Made by a program: the position numbers and the translations under genes. Positions 15,622-22,619 of a stretch of DNA of 38,552 nucleotides are shown piece by piece; the first letter of the stretch is position 1, and each line of letters begins with the position of its first letter. The stretch is from the NCBI GenBank assembly GCA_024636675.1, contig JAGXGM010000080.1, positions 1-38,552 on the forward strand, given 5' to 3'. This stretch comes from Hydrogenophilales bacterium (GTDB taxonomy: Bacteria; Pseudomonadota; Gammaproteobacteria; Burkholderiales; Thiobacillaceae). The notes beneath the pieces were generated by a model. That model ran no database searches. It was given only the letters and a program-made list of their open reading frames with translations, and was not told the origin of the DNA.

Positions 15622-16455
15622 ATGACCGATCTCGCTACCCTGCTGCCGCGCCTCGCGCGCCTGCTCGACCGCCTTGAAGCGCCCGCCGCCATGCCGGACT
15701 GGAAAACGGTCCGTGCGGCGCGCTGGTCGGCACAGGCGGGCGGGCTCAAGCCGATCCTGCATCCGCAGCGAGTGGCCTTGCGCGATCTGCTGGCGATCGA
15801 CGATCAGAAGCGGCGGATCGACGCCAACACACGCCAGTTCGTCGCCGGCAAGCCTGCCAACAACGCTCTACTGACCGGCGCGCGCGGCTGCGGCAAGTCG
15901 TCGCTGGTCAAAGCGGTGCACGCCAAGTACGCGCCGAAGGGGCTGCGTCTGATCGAGGTGGACAAAGCCGGGCTGCCGCAGCTTCCCGATCTGTTCGATC
16001 AGCTGGCGGATACCGATTACCGCTTCATCGTCTTCATCGACGACCTGACTTTCGCCGAAAACGAAGCCGGCTATGCCAGCCTGAAGGCCGCGCTCGACGG
16101 CTCGCTGGCGGGACCTTCGGACAATGTGCTGATCTACGCCACCAGCAACCGCCGCCACCTGATGCCGGAATATATGGCAGAAAACCTGGAAACGACGTAT
16201 CCCGGCGGCGAGGTGCATCCGGGCGAAGCGACCGAGGAAAAGGTCTCGCTGTCCGACCGCTTCGGGCTGTGGGTGTCGTTTCATGGCATGGACCAGGACA
16301 CCTATCTCGCCATCGCCCGCCATTGGGCGGCTGCGCTGGACACCCCCGCCGACGAGACCTTCGAGCGTGCCGCGCTGCAATGGTCGATGGGCCGCGGCGC
16401 ACGCAACGGCCGGGTGGCGTGGCAGTTCGCGCGCGACTGGGCGGGCAGCAAATGA
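15622..16455 (+). CDS. DUF815 AAA-type ATPase
   Basis: A 277-aa ATPase of the DUF815 family. Walker A is TGARGCGKSS (Lys92), and Walker B is RFIVFIDDLTF. Sensor-like YATSNRRHLMPEYM and the family-typical ETTYPGGEVHPGEATEEKVSLSDRFGLWVSF are also present. In many proteobacteria such a gene lies between argJ and a Nudix gene, and the same order is kept here apart from the inserted GAF/cytochrome genes. A TAGAAT -10-like element ends 6 bases before the ATG and no ribosome-binding site is seen, so the mRNA may be leaderless. Its stop overlaps the next ATG. The cellular role of DUF815 proteins is unknown to me. Confidence 0.9.
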   Translation: MTDLATLLPRLARLLDRLEAPAAMPDWKTVRAARWSAQAGGLKPILHPQRVALRDLLAIDDQKRRIDANTRQFVAGKPANNALLTGARGCGKSSLVKAVHAKYAPKGLRLIEVDKAGLPQLPDLFDQLADTDYRFIVFIDDLTFAENEAGYASLKAALDGSLAGPSDNVLIYATSNRRHLMPEYMAENLETTYPGGEVHPGEATEEKVSLSDRFGLWVSFHGMDQDTYLAIARHWAAALDTPADETFERAALQWSMGRGARNGRVAWQFARDWAGSK

Positions 16456-17408
16456 TCCCGGCACCCATCACCGAAGTCGCCGTCGCCGTGCTCACCCAGC
16501 CCGATGGTCGCGTGCTGCTGGCACAGCGCCCACCGGGCAAGGTCTACGCCGGCTACTGGGAATTTCCCGGTGGCAAAGTCGAGCCGGGCGAGGCGCTGGA
16601 CGCCACGCTGGCGCGCGAACTGCACGAGGAGCTGGGCATCGTCGTCAGCCGCGCCTGCCGCTGGATCACCCGGGTATTCGAATACCCCCACGCCACGGTG
16701 CGGCTGAATTTCTTCCGCGTGTTCGAATGGCAGGGCGAGCTGCATCCGCACGAGGGACAGTTATTTTCCTGGCAGCTGCCCGACGCGGTGGAAGTGGCGC
16801 CGTTGCTGCCGGCCAATTTCCCTATCCTCAAGGCGCTGTCGCTGCCGCCGCTGCTGGGGATTTCACACGCCGAGGCGCTCGGCGTCGACAGCTTCCTGGC
16901 GCGGCTGGACGTGGCGCTCGCCAACGGCCTGCGGCTGATCCAGCTGCGCGACAAAACGCTGCCCGACGAAGCACGCCTGCCGCTCGCCCGCGAAATCGTG
17001 CGGCGCTCACGCCCGCACGGCGCACGCGTGCTGATCAACGGCAGCATGGAACTGGCGCGTGCGGCCGGTGCCGACGGCGTGCATCTGGACACGGCCGCCG
17101 CCGCGCGGCTGACCTGCCATCCTGATTTCGCCGAATCCGATTCTTTTCTGGTCGGGGTGTCGTGCCACGACGCCGCCGAACTGGCGCATGCCGCCGCGAT
17201 CGGAGCAGACTTCGCGCTGCTGTCGCCGGTGCTGCCCACGCTCACCCACCCGGGTGCCGCCACCCTGGGCTGGGACCGTTTTACCGAACTCGCCGCCGCC
17301 AGCCCGATTCCGGTCTACGGCCTTGGCGGGCTGGCGCGCGACAACGTGGCGCTGGCACAGTCGCACGGCGCGCACGGGGTGGCACTGTTGCGCGGCGCCT
17401 GGACATGA
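16452..17408 (+). CDS. Fused Nudix (MutT) hydrolase and ThiE/TenI-like domain
   Basis: A 318-aa fusion. Residues 1-125 are a MutT-type Nudix domain with a complete Nudix box GGKVEPGEALDATLARELHE followed by ELGI (G41, E47, R55, E56, E59, E60, G62), expected to hydrolyse oxidised nucleotides such as 8-oxo-dGTP. Residues about 130-318 are a thiamine-phosphate-synthase-like barrel: LIQLRDKT, LINGSMELARAAGADGVHLD, GVSCHDAAEL and VYGLGGLA. Where ThiE usually has LIND and PTxTK, this protein has LING and PTLTH, so TMP synthase activity is doubtful. Such fusions are common in beta- and gammaproteobacteria. ATG 16452 overlaps the DUF815 stop; longer upstream reading is inside that gene. Confidence 0.9.
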   Translation: MIPAPITEVAVAVLTQPDGRVLLAQRPPGKVYAGYWEFPGGKVEPGEALDATLARELHEELGIVVSRACRWITRVFEYPHATVRLNFFRVFEWQGELHPHEGQLFSWQLPDAVEVAPLLPANFPILKALSLPPLLGISHAEALGVDSFLARLDVALANGLRLIQLRDKTLPDEARLPLAREIVRRSRPHGARVLINGSMELARAAGADGVHLDTAAAARLTCHPDFAESDSFLVGVSCHDAAELAHAAAIGADFALLSPVLPTLTHPGAATLGWDRFTELAAASPIPVYGLGGLARDNVALAQSHGAHGVALLRGAWT

Positions 17409-17818
17409 AGCGGGTGATGCTGCCACTGCTGCTGGCGATCGCGCTGATAGCGATCGCGCTGGCTGGCTATTGGCTGAAACGCCCGGCCGAAGCGATGACC
17501 GTCGCCTGTGCCAACCCGCTGACCGGCTGCAGCTTCAGCCATCGCGGTACCCCGGTGAGCGTGCGCTTCTCGGCGCGGCCGACGCCGCTGGAGGTGTTCG
17601 AACTGAACGTCCGGGCTACCGGCACGCGCCGCATCAGCGCGGAATTCCAGATGGTCGGCATGGACATGGGCTTCAACCGCTACGACCTGCGGCCGACCGC
17701 GAACGGCGCGTGGGCCTCGAAGGTGACCCTGCCGGTTTGCGTCAGCGGGCGCCACGAGTGGATCCTCTATCTCGATCTGGACGGCGCGCGTTACGCGATT
17801 CCATTCGCTACGCGGTGA
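17405..17818 (+). CDS. Small membrane-anchored or exported protein, unknown
   Basis: A 137-aa protein with an N-terminal hydrophobic segment (residues about 4-24, VMLPLLLAIALIAIALAGYWL), either a signal anchor or an uncleaved signal. The rest is predicted periplasmic beta-structure: CANPLTGCSFSHRGTPVSVRFSARP, then AEFQMVGMDMGFNRYDLR and VCVSGRHEWILYLDLDGARY. Three cysteines are present, two of them close together (C35 and C42). The layout recalls small YtkA/FixH-like periplasmic domains, and the Met-rich MVGMDMG could bind a metal, but this is a weak resemblance. It overlaps the preceding stop by 4 bases (ATGA), so it belongs to the DUF815-Nudix operon. Confidence 0.7.
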   Translation: MKRVMLPLLLAIALIAIALAGYWLKRPAEAMTVACANPLTGCSFSHRGTPVSVRFSARPTPLEVFELNVRATGTRRISAEFQMVGMDMGFNRYDLRPTANGAWASKVTLPVCVSGRHEWILYLDLDGARYAIPFATR

Positions 17819-17830
17819 AATGCGCTATTC

Positions 17831-17865
17831 ATGTCATGGAATCGTCACAATCCGGAGCCTATAAT
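17831..17865 (+). promoter_or_regulatory. Putative Pho box and -10 element upstream of phoU
   Basis: ATGTCAT (17831-17837), four bases, then TCGTCAC (17842-17848) fit the PhoB consensus CTGTCAT-N4-CTGTCAC at 6/7 and 5/7 positions, with the right 11-base repeat period. A perfect TATAAT (17860-17865) follows 11 bases later, which is the place it takes in known PhoB-activated promoters where the Pho box replaces the -35. Confidence 0.6.
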
Positions 17866-17894
17866 TCAAGGCGAAATATATAAAGGTTAGAAAA

Positions 17895-18596
17895 ATGCCA
17901 ACTGAACACACCTACAAGCAATTTGACGCCGAACTGGAAGCCGTGCGCGCCAGCGTGCTGAAAATGGGTGGCCTGGTCGAGGAGCAGATTACCAACGCCC
18001 TCGAATCCCTCATCTCGGGCAACATGGAACTGGCCGACCAGGTGGATGCCAACGACCACAACGTCAACGCGCTGGAAGTGGCGATCGACGAGGACTGCAC
18101 CCGCATCATCGCGCGCCGCCAGCCGACCGCGTCCGACCTGCGCATGGTGATGATGGTGGTCAAAACCATCACCGATCTCGAGCGCATCGGCGACGAAGCG
18201 GCCAAGATCGCGCGCATGGCCAAGCTGATTCACCAGTCCGAACGCATCAGCATGCCGCGCTTCTCCGAAGTCAAATACATGGCGGACATGGTGCTCGACA
18301 TGCTGCGCAAGGCGCTCGACGCCTTTGCCCGCCTGGACGCCACCAAGGCCGTGGAAATCGCGCGTCAGGATCAGGATGTGGACGAGGAATTCCGCCTCAA
18401 CCTGCGCCATCTCATCACCTTCATGATGGAAGACCCGCGCACCATTTCGGTGTTCATCGACATCCTGTTCGTCACCAAGGCGATCGAACGCATGGGCGAC
18501 CACGCCAAGAACATGTCGGAATACGTGGTCTACATGGTGAAAGGCAAGGACGTGCGCCACACCTCGCTGGAAGAGATCGAAAAAGAAGTAATGTGA
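17895..18596 (+). CDS. phoU: PhoU, phosphate signalling regulator
   Basis: A 233-aa all-helical protein with the two repeated PhoU bundles: EAVRASVLKMGGLVEEQITNAL at the start, and the metal-binding-type motifs RRQPTASDLRMVMMVVKTITDLERIGDEA and VTKAIERMGDHAKNMSEYVVYM. PhoU links the Pst phosphate transporter to PhoR and represses the Pho regulon when phosphate is plentiful. Here it stands alone, without pst or phoBR genes in the window. A Pho-box-like promoter lies upstream and an intrinsic terminator downstream, so it is a single-gene unit. Length is normal. Confidence 0.95.
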   Translation: MPTEHTYKQFDAELEAVRASVLKMGGLVEEQITNALESLISGNMELADQVDANDHNVNALEVAIDEDCTRIIARRQPTASDLRMVMMVVKTITDLERIGDEAAKIARMAKLIHQSERISMPRFSEVKYMADMVLDMLRKALDAFARLDATKAVEIARQDQDVDEEFRLNLRHLITFMMEDPRTISVFIDILFVTKAIERMGDHAKNMSEYVVYMVKGKDVRHTSLEEIEKEVM

Positions 18597-18615
18597 TTCT
18601 CAGCGGCGCGAATGG

Positions 18616-18642
18616 AAACGGGCTCCCGCTGGGTGCCCGTTT
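18616..18642 (+). terminator. Intrinsic terminator after phoU
   Basis: AAACGGGC (18616-18623) pairs with GCCCGTTT (18635-18642) around an 11-base loop and is followed by TTGTTT. This is a good rho-independent terminator for phoU. It lies between phoU and the convergent yggX, and may also slow minus-strand transcription. Confidence 0.85.
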
Positions 18643-18662
18643 TGTTTGACGGCTATGCCGGA

Positions 18663-18938
18663 CTACTTGGCAGGCGGAACGTAGCCTGCTGCTGCATCGA
18701 CGTTGCCACCGCCGAAGAAGTAGCGCTCCATCTGTTCCATCAGGTAGCTGCGTGCCTGCGGGTCGGCCAGATTGAGGCGGTTTTCGTTGATCAGCATGGT
18801 CTGGTGGCGCTGCCAGCCGCTCCAGGCTTCCTTCGACACGCTCTCGAAAATCTTCTTGCCCAGCTCGCCCGGCACCGGCTGGAACGCCAGGCCCTCGGCC
18901 TCGCGTCCGAGCTTCACACAATTCACCATCCGCGTCAT
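18663..18938 (-). CDS. yggX: YggX-type Fe(2+)-trafficking / oxidative damage protection protein
   Basis: A 91-aa protein beginning [19 protein letters not shown], with [19 protein letters not shown] and [19 protein letters not shown]. This is the complete and typical YggX sequence, including the conserved Cys7. The family protects Fe-S enzymes and limits oxidative damage, perhaps by handling Fe(II). An AGGAG is 7 bases upstream of the ATG. It is the last gene of the minus-strand group after the TPR gene, 18 bases away. Confidence 0.95.
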   Translation of the reverse strand: MTRMVNCVKLGREAEGLAFQPVPGELGKKIFESVSKEAWSGWQRHQTMLINENRLNLADPQARSYLMEQMERYFFGGGNVDAAAGYVPPAK

Positions 18939-18956
18939 TTGCTGCTCCTGAAAAAA

Positions 18957-19292
18957 TCAATCATCGGATTCTAACCCAAGCTGTTTCTGGATGCGGCGGG
19001 CGAACACCCCCATTTCCTTGGCTGCCTGCTTGTCGCCGCGCGCCTCGGCCACCGCGATGCCCTGCTGGTAGGCTGCCAGTGCATCTGGCCAGGCCTCGCT
19101 ATCGGTCAGCGCACGGCCCAGCATTTTCCAGGCGGCGGAATACTTGGGGTCGTGCTCGACCGCACGGCGCAGATGCACGGCCGCTTTCACGGCATCGCCC
19201 TGTTTGAGGTATTCGTTGCCGAGCGAAAAACGCAGCAGCGCATTGTCGCGGCCGGCAGCCAGCATGGTCTCGAAATCAGCGATGGACGGCAT
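18957..19292 (-). CDS. Small tetratricopeptide repeat protein
   Basis: A 111-aa protein of about three TPR helical pairs: LLRFSLGNEYLKQGDAVKAAVHLRRAVEHDP, then YSAAWKMLGRALTDSEAWPDALAAYQQGIAVAE and DKQAAKEMGVFARRIQKQL. TPR proteins act as protein-binding scaffolds. It has no signal peptide, so it is cytoplasmic. ATG 19292 is chosen because GGAG lies 8 bases upstream; it overlaps the last base of the trkH stop. It is translated together with trkH and may be a partner of that transporter or of YggX, but nothing in the sequence decides this. Confidence 0.88.
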   Translation of the reverse strand: MPSIADFETMLAAGRDNALLRFSLGNEYLKQGDAVKAAVHLRRAVEHDPKYSAAWKMLGRALTDSEAWPDALAAYQQGIAVAEARGDKQAAKEMGVFARRIQKQLGLESDD

Positions 19293-20749
19293 TATTTTCT
19301 CCAGAAGACGGGGGTCAGTACCACCAGCAGGGTGAAAAACTCGAGACGCCCGAGCAGCATGGCAAAACTGCACACCCAGGTCTGGAAATCGTTCAGCACG
19401 GCATAGGTGCTGGCGGGCCCGACCTGCCCCAGTCCGGGGCCGGTGTTGTTGACCATGGCCACCACTGCGGTGAACGCGGTAAAAACATCCAGCCCCGATG
19501 CGGCGAGAATGAACGACAGGATGATGATCGAGGCGACATAGATGAACAGGAACGCCAGTACCGCGTAGATGATCTTGTTGGGCACCGACTGCTGGCCGAT
19601 CTTGGTGTGGATTTCCGCGTTGGGGTGCACCAGCTTGACCATTTCGCGGTACACCTGCTTGTACAGCAGCACCGCGCGCAGCATCTTGATGCCGCCGCCG
19701 GTGGAGCCGGAGCCGGCGATGAAGCTCGACAGAAACAACATCCACAGCGGCGCAAAAAAAGGCCAGACGTTGAAGTCGGTGGTGGAAAACCCGAGGGTGG
19801 TGGCGATGGAAATGGTATTGAACGCCGCATGGCGCAGCGCCTCGGGAAAATCGAGATAAAAGCCCTTGTACAGCAGATAGAAAGTCAGCCCGAGAACGCT
19901 GGCGCCGAGCACGCCAAAGGTCCAGCGCATTTCCGTGTCGAACCGATAGGCCAGCAAATTCCGCATGCGAAACGCCATGAAATGGGTGGAAAAGCTGATC
20001 GCGGCGATCAGCGCGAACACCATAACGATGACTTCCAGGGTGACGGAATCGAAATACGCCATGCTGGCGTCGTGTGAGGACATGCCGCCCAGACTCATCA
20101 CACTGAAGGCATGCACCAAGGCGTCCACCCCGCTCATGCCGCCGAGCCACAGCGCCAGGATGCAGAACACGGTGACGATCGCGTACACCAGCCACAGCCC
20201 CTTGGCGGTTTCCGCCATGCGCGGGGTGAGCTTGCTGTCCTTCATCGGCGTCGGCGTCTCGGCCTTGAACAGCTGCCGGCCGCCGACGCCCAGCATCGGC
20301 AGCACCGCCACCACCAGCACGATCACCCCCATGCCGCCGATCCAGTGCATCAGGGTGCGCCAGACATTGATGGACGGCGGCAGGTCGTCCAATCCCGACA
20401 ATATGGTGGCTCCGGTGGCGGTCAGCCCCGACACCGCCTCGAAATACGCGTCGGTGAAGCTCAGATCCGGCATGTACGACAGCAGCGGAATGGCCGAATA
20501 CAGCGGCAGGATCACCCAGATCATCACTACCAGCAAAAACCCGTCGCGGGTCTGCAGTTCACGCCTGCCCCTGCGCGAAAAAATCCACAGCACCACCCCG
20601 GACAGGAAGGTGGTGACAATCGCCTCGTCGTAGGCCCGGTGGGCACCATCATTCAACCCAAGCGAAATGACCAGCGGCAGCAGGAATGCGGCCGAGAACA
20701 GCATCAGCACTTTCGACAGGATGTGTACGACGGGCAGAATTTGTGACAT
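19292..20749 (-). CDS. trkH: TrkH potassium uptake channel subunit
   Basis: A 485-aa polytopic membrane protein of the Trk/Ktr/HKT family. The four pore-loop signatures are visible: SGLTATGATILSG, SLGGMSSHDASM, ATTLGFSTTDFNVW and VAMVNNTGPGLGQVGP. The C-terminus NDFQTWVCSFAMLLGRLEFFTLLVVLTPVFWRK is typical. It carries K+ across the inner membrane under control of the TrkA gating ring encoded upstream on the same strand. A decayed copy of its C-terminal end lies between trkA and this gene. Length is normal. Confidence 0.96.
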   Translation of the reverse strand: MSQILPVVHILSKVLMLFSAAFLLPLVISLGLNDGAHRAYDEAIVTTFLSGVVLWIFSRRGRRELQTRDGFLLVVMIWVILPLYSAIPLLSYMPDLSFTDAYFEAVSGLTATGATILSGLDDLPPSINVWRTLMHWIGGMGVIVLVVAVLPMLGVGGRQLFKAETPTPMKDSKLTPRMAETAKGLWLVYAIVTVFCILALWLGGMSGVDALVHAFSVMSLGGMSSHDASMAYFDSVTLEVIVMVFALIAAISFSTHFMAFRMRNLLAYRFDTEMRWTFGVLGASVLGLTFYLLYKGFYLDFPEALRHAAFNTISIATTLGFSTTDFNVWPFFAPLWMLFLSSFIAGSGSTGGGIKMLRAVLLYKQVYREMVKLVHPNAEIHTKIGQQSVPNKIIYAVLAFLFIYVASIIILSFILAASGLDVFTAFTAVVAMVNNTGPGLGQVGPASTYAVLNDFQTWVCSFAMLLGRLEFFTLLVVLTPVFWRK

Positions 20750-20802
20750 CAGACGTTACGGCAGTCCGGCTTGGATTAGCGCGATGTTACCAGTGCCTGC
20801 CC

Positions 20803-21055
20803 TCAGCCACGCCAGAAGGCACGGGTGAACAACACGAATACGGTGATCAGCTCGAGCCGCCCGAGCAACCTGGTGAAGGCCAGCACCCGGGTCTAAAAAT
20901 CGTTGGGGCCCGCGTAATTCGTTCCCGGGCCGACTTCGTTGAGCCCGGGGCCGGCGTTGTTGATGCAGGCAATGACGGCGGAAAACGCGCTGACCAAGTC
21001 GAGCCCGCGTGTAAATCAGAAAGAGCAGGGTGACGAGGACCGGCAGCGCCCGCAT
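20803..21055 (-). pseudogene. Decayed remnant of a second trkH (C-terminal end)
   Basis: The minus strand reads DLVSAFSAVIACINNAGPGL, NEVGPGTNYAGPNDF, then a TAG stop (20893-20895), then TRVLAFTRLLGRLELITVFV and LFTRAFWRG before a final stop. This matches the C-terminal end of TrkH (VNNTGPGLGQVGP, LNDFQTWV, LLGRLEFFTLLVVLTPVFWR) closely. Upstream, MRALPVLVTLLFLIYT is in another frame and nothing of the N-terminal 400 residues remains. The internal stop, frameshift and truncation show it is not functional. It lies just behind trkA, where a first trkH would be expected. Confidence 0.85.
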
Positions 21056-21217
21056 AGAGAAAGGGAAATCAGGATCTCCAGGCCAAGCCCAGGCAGAATG
21101 GGCGCCAGGCGGTGTATGGGAACGCCCACTCCGGGTCGCATTCAGGCAGTGGTGGCGCGACAGACAGGACATGATGCGAGGCCAGGTCCGGCAACGAAAT
21201 GTCCGCTTGGATGCGGC

Positions 21218-22591
21218 TCAGAAAAAGCCGAAGCCGACCTGGAACAACTTTTCGATCTTGGGAATGATGCGCTTGTTGAGTGCGAACAGGATGAGATGAT
21301 CTTCCGCTTCCATCAGCGTGTCGTGGTGGGCAATCAGCACCTCTTCGCCGCGGATGATGGCGGCGATTGCCGCGCCCTCGGGTAGCGCCACGTCGCCGAT
21401 GCGGCGTCCCACCACCTTGGAGGTCTTGAGGTCGCCATGGATGACGATTTCGAGCACTTCGGCCGCACCGCGGCGCAGGCTGTGCACCGCCGCCATATCG
21501 CCGCGGCGGATTTTGGACAGCAACGGACCCACCGTGGCCTGCGCCGGCGAGATGGCGATGTCGATCTCGCCGCCCTGCACCAGATTCACGTAGGCCGCTC
21601 GATTAATCAGCGAAATCACCCGGTGCGCCCCCATGCGCTTGGCCAGGAGGGCCGCCATGATGTTGTCCTCGTCGTCGTTGGTGAGCGCGCAGAACACGTC
21701 CATCGAGCCGATATTTTCCTGTTCCAGCAGCTCCTCGTCGGTGGCGTCGCCACACAGCACCAGGGTGCGGTGCAGCTTTTCAGCCAGGTTTGTACAAGTG
21801 GTCTTGTTGTGATCGATCAGTTTGACCTCGTAGTCGCGCTCCAGCCGCGACGCCAGCCGCCGCCCGATGTTGCCACCGCCTGCGATCATGACCCGCTTGA
21901 CCGGACGTTCCATACGGCGCAGCTCCTGCATGACGGCTGGAATATCCTGCTTGCGGGCGAGAAAAAAAACCTCGTCACCCGGTTCGATGACGGTGATGCC
22001 GGTCGGCACGATGCCGCGATCGCGCCGGTAGATCGCCGCCACCCGGGCATCGACGTGCGGCATGTGGCGCTTGATGTCCTGCAGTTCGTGGCCGACCAGC
22101 GGCCCGCCGTGATACGCGCGCACCGCCACCAGGCGCACACGTCCGTCGGCGAAATCCAGCACCTGCAGGGCTTCGGGATGTTCGATCAGGCGGCGCAGGG
22201 TTTCGGTGACCTCCTGCTCGGGGCTGATGATGTGATCGACGCCGAAATGCTCGGACAGGAAGCCGCCTTCGGCCTCCAGGAAATCGGCCGAACGAATCCG
22301 GGCAATGCGCGTGGGCACATTGAACAGGGTCGACGCAATGCGGCAGGCCACCAGATTGGTCTCGTCGCTCTGGGTCACCGCCACCAGCATATCGGCGTCT
22401 TCAGCCCCCGCCATTTTGAGGATTGAGGGGTGGGCGGCATGGCCGCGCACGGTGCGCAGGTCAAAACGATCCTGCAGCAGTGACAGCCGCTCGAGTTCGA
22501 GGTCGATCACGGTGATATCGTTATTTTCGGCGACCAGGCTTGCGGCGAGGTTGGCGCCGACCTGGCCGGCACCGAGGATGATGATTTTCAT
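21218..22591 (-). CDS. trkA: TrkA, NAD-binding gating subunit of the Trk potassium system
   Basis: A 457-aa cytoplasmic protein with two RCK modules. The first Rossmann motif is MKIIILGAGQVGANLAASL, and the second is VMIAGGGNIGRRLASRLE near residue 235. Each is followed by a TrkA-C domain (for example VGHELQDIKRHMP and VVGRRIGDVALPEGAAIAAI). It forms a ring that binds NAD(H) or ATP and opens TrkH. It is downstream of ntrX by 28 bases on the same strand. The trkH it serves is now separated from it by the pseudogene region. Confidence 0.96.
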   Translation of the reverse strand: MKIIILGAGQVGANLAASLVAENNDITVIDLELERLSLLQDRFDLRTVRGHAAHPSILKMAGAEDADMLVAVTQSDETNLVACRIASTLFNVPTRIARIRSADFLEAEGGFLSEHFGVDHIISPEQEVTETLRRLIEHPEALQVLDFADGRVRLVAVRAYHGGPLVGHELQDIKRHMPHVDARVAAIYRRDRGIVPTGITVIEPGDEVFFLARKQDIPAVMQELRRMERPVKRVMIAGGGNIGRRLASRLERDYEVKLIDHNKTTCTNLAEKLHRTLVLCGDATDEELLEQENIGSMDVFCALTNDDEDNIMAALLAKRMGAHRVISLINRAAYVNLVQGGEIDIAISPAQATVGPLLSKIRRGDMAAVHSLRRGAAEVLEIVIHGDLKTSKVVGRRIGDVALPEGAAIAAIIRGEEVLIAHHDTLMEAEDHLILFALNKRIIPKIEKLFQVGFGFF

Positions 22592-22619
22592 GTCAGGTCC
22601 ATACCCTTGCAGATCTTTG

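Noticed and set aside
16269-16451. Upstream extension of the Nudix-ThiE frame
   Set aside because: It lies wholly inside the DUF815 gene, and the coupled ATG at 16452 gives a protein that starts just before the first Nudix strand.
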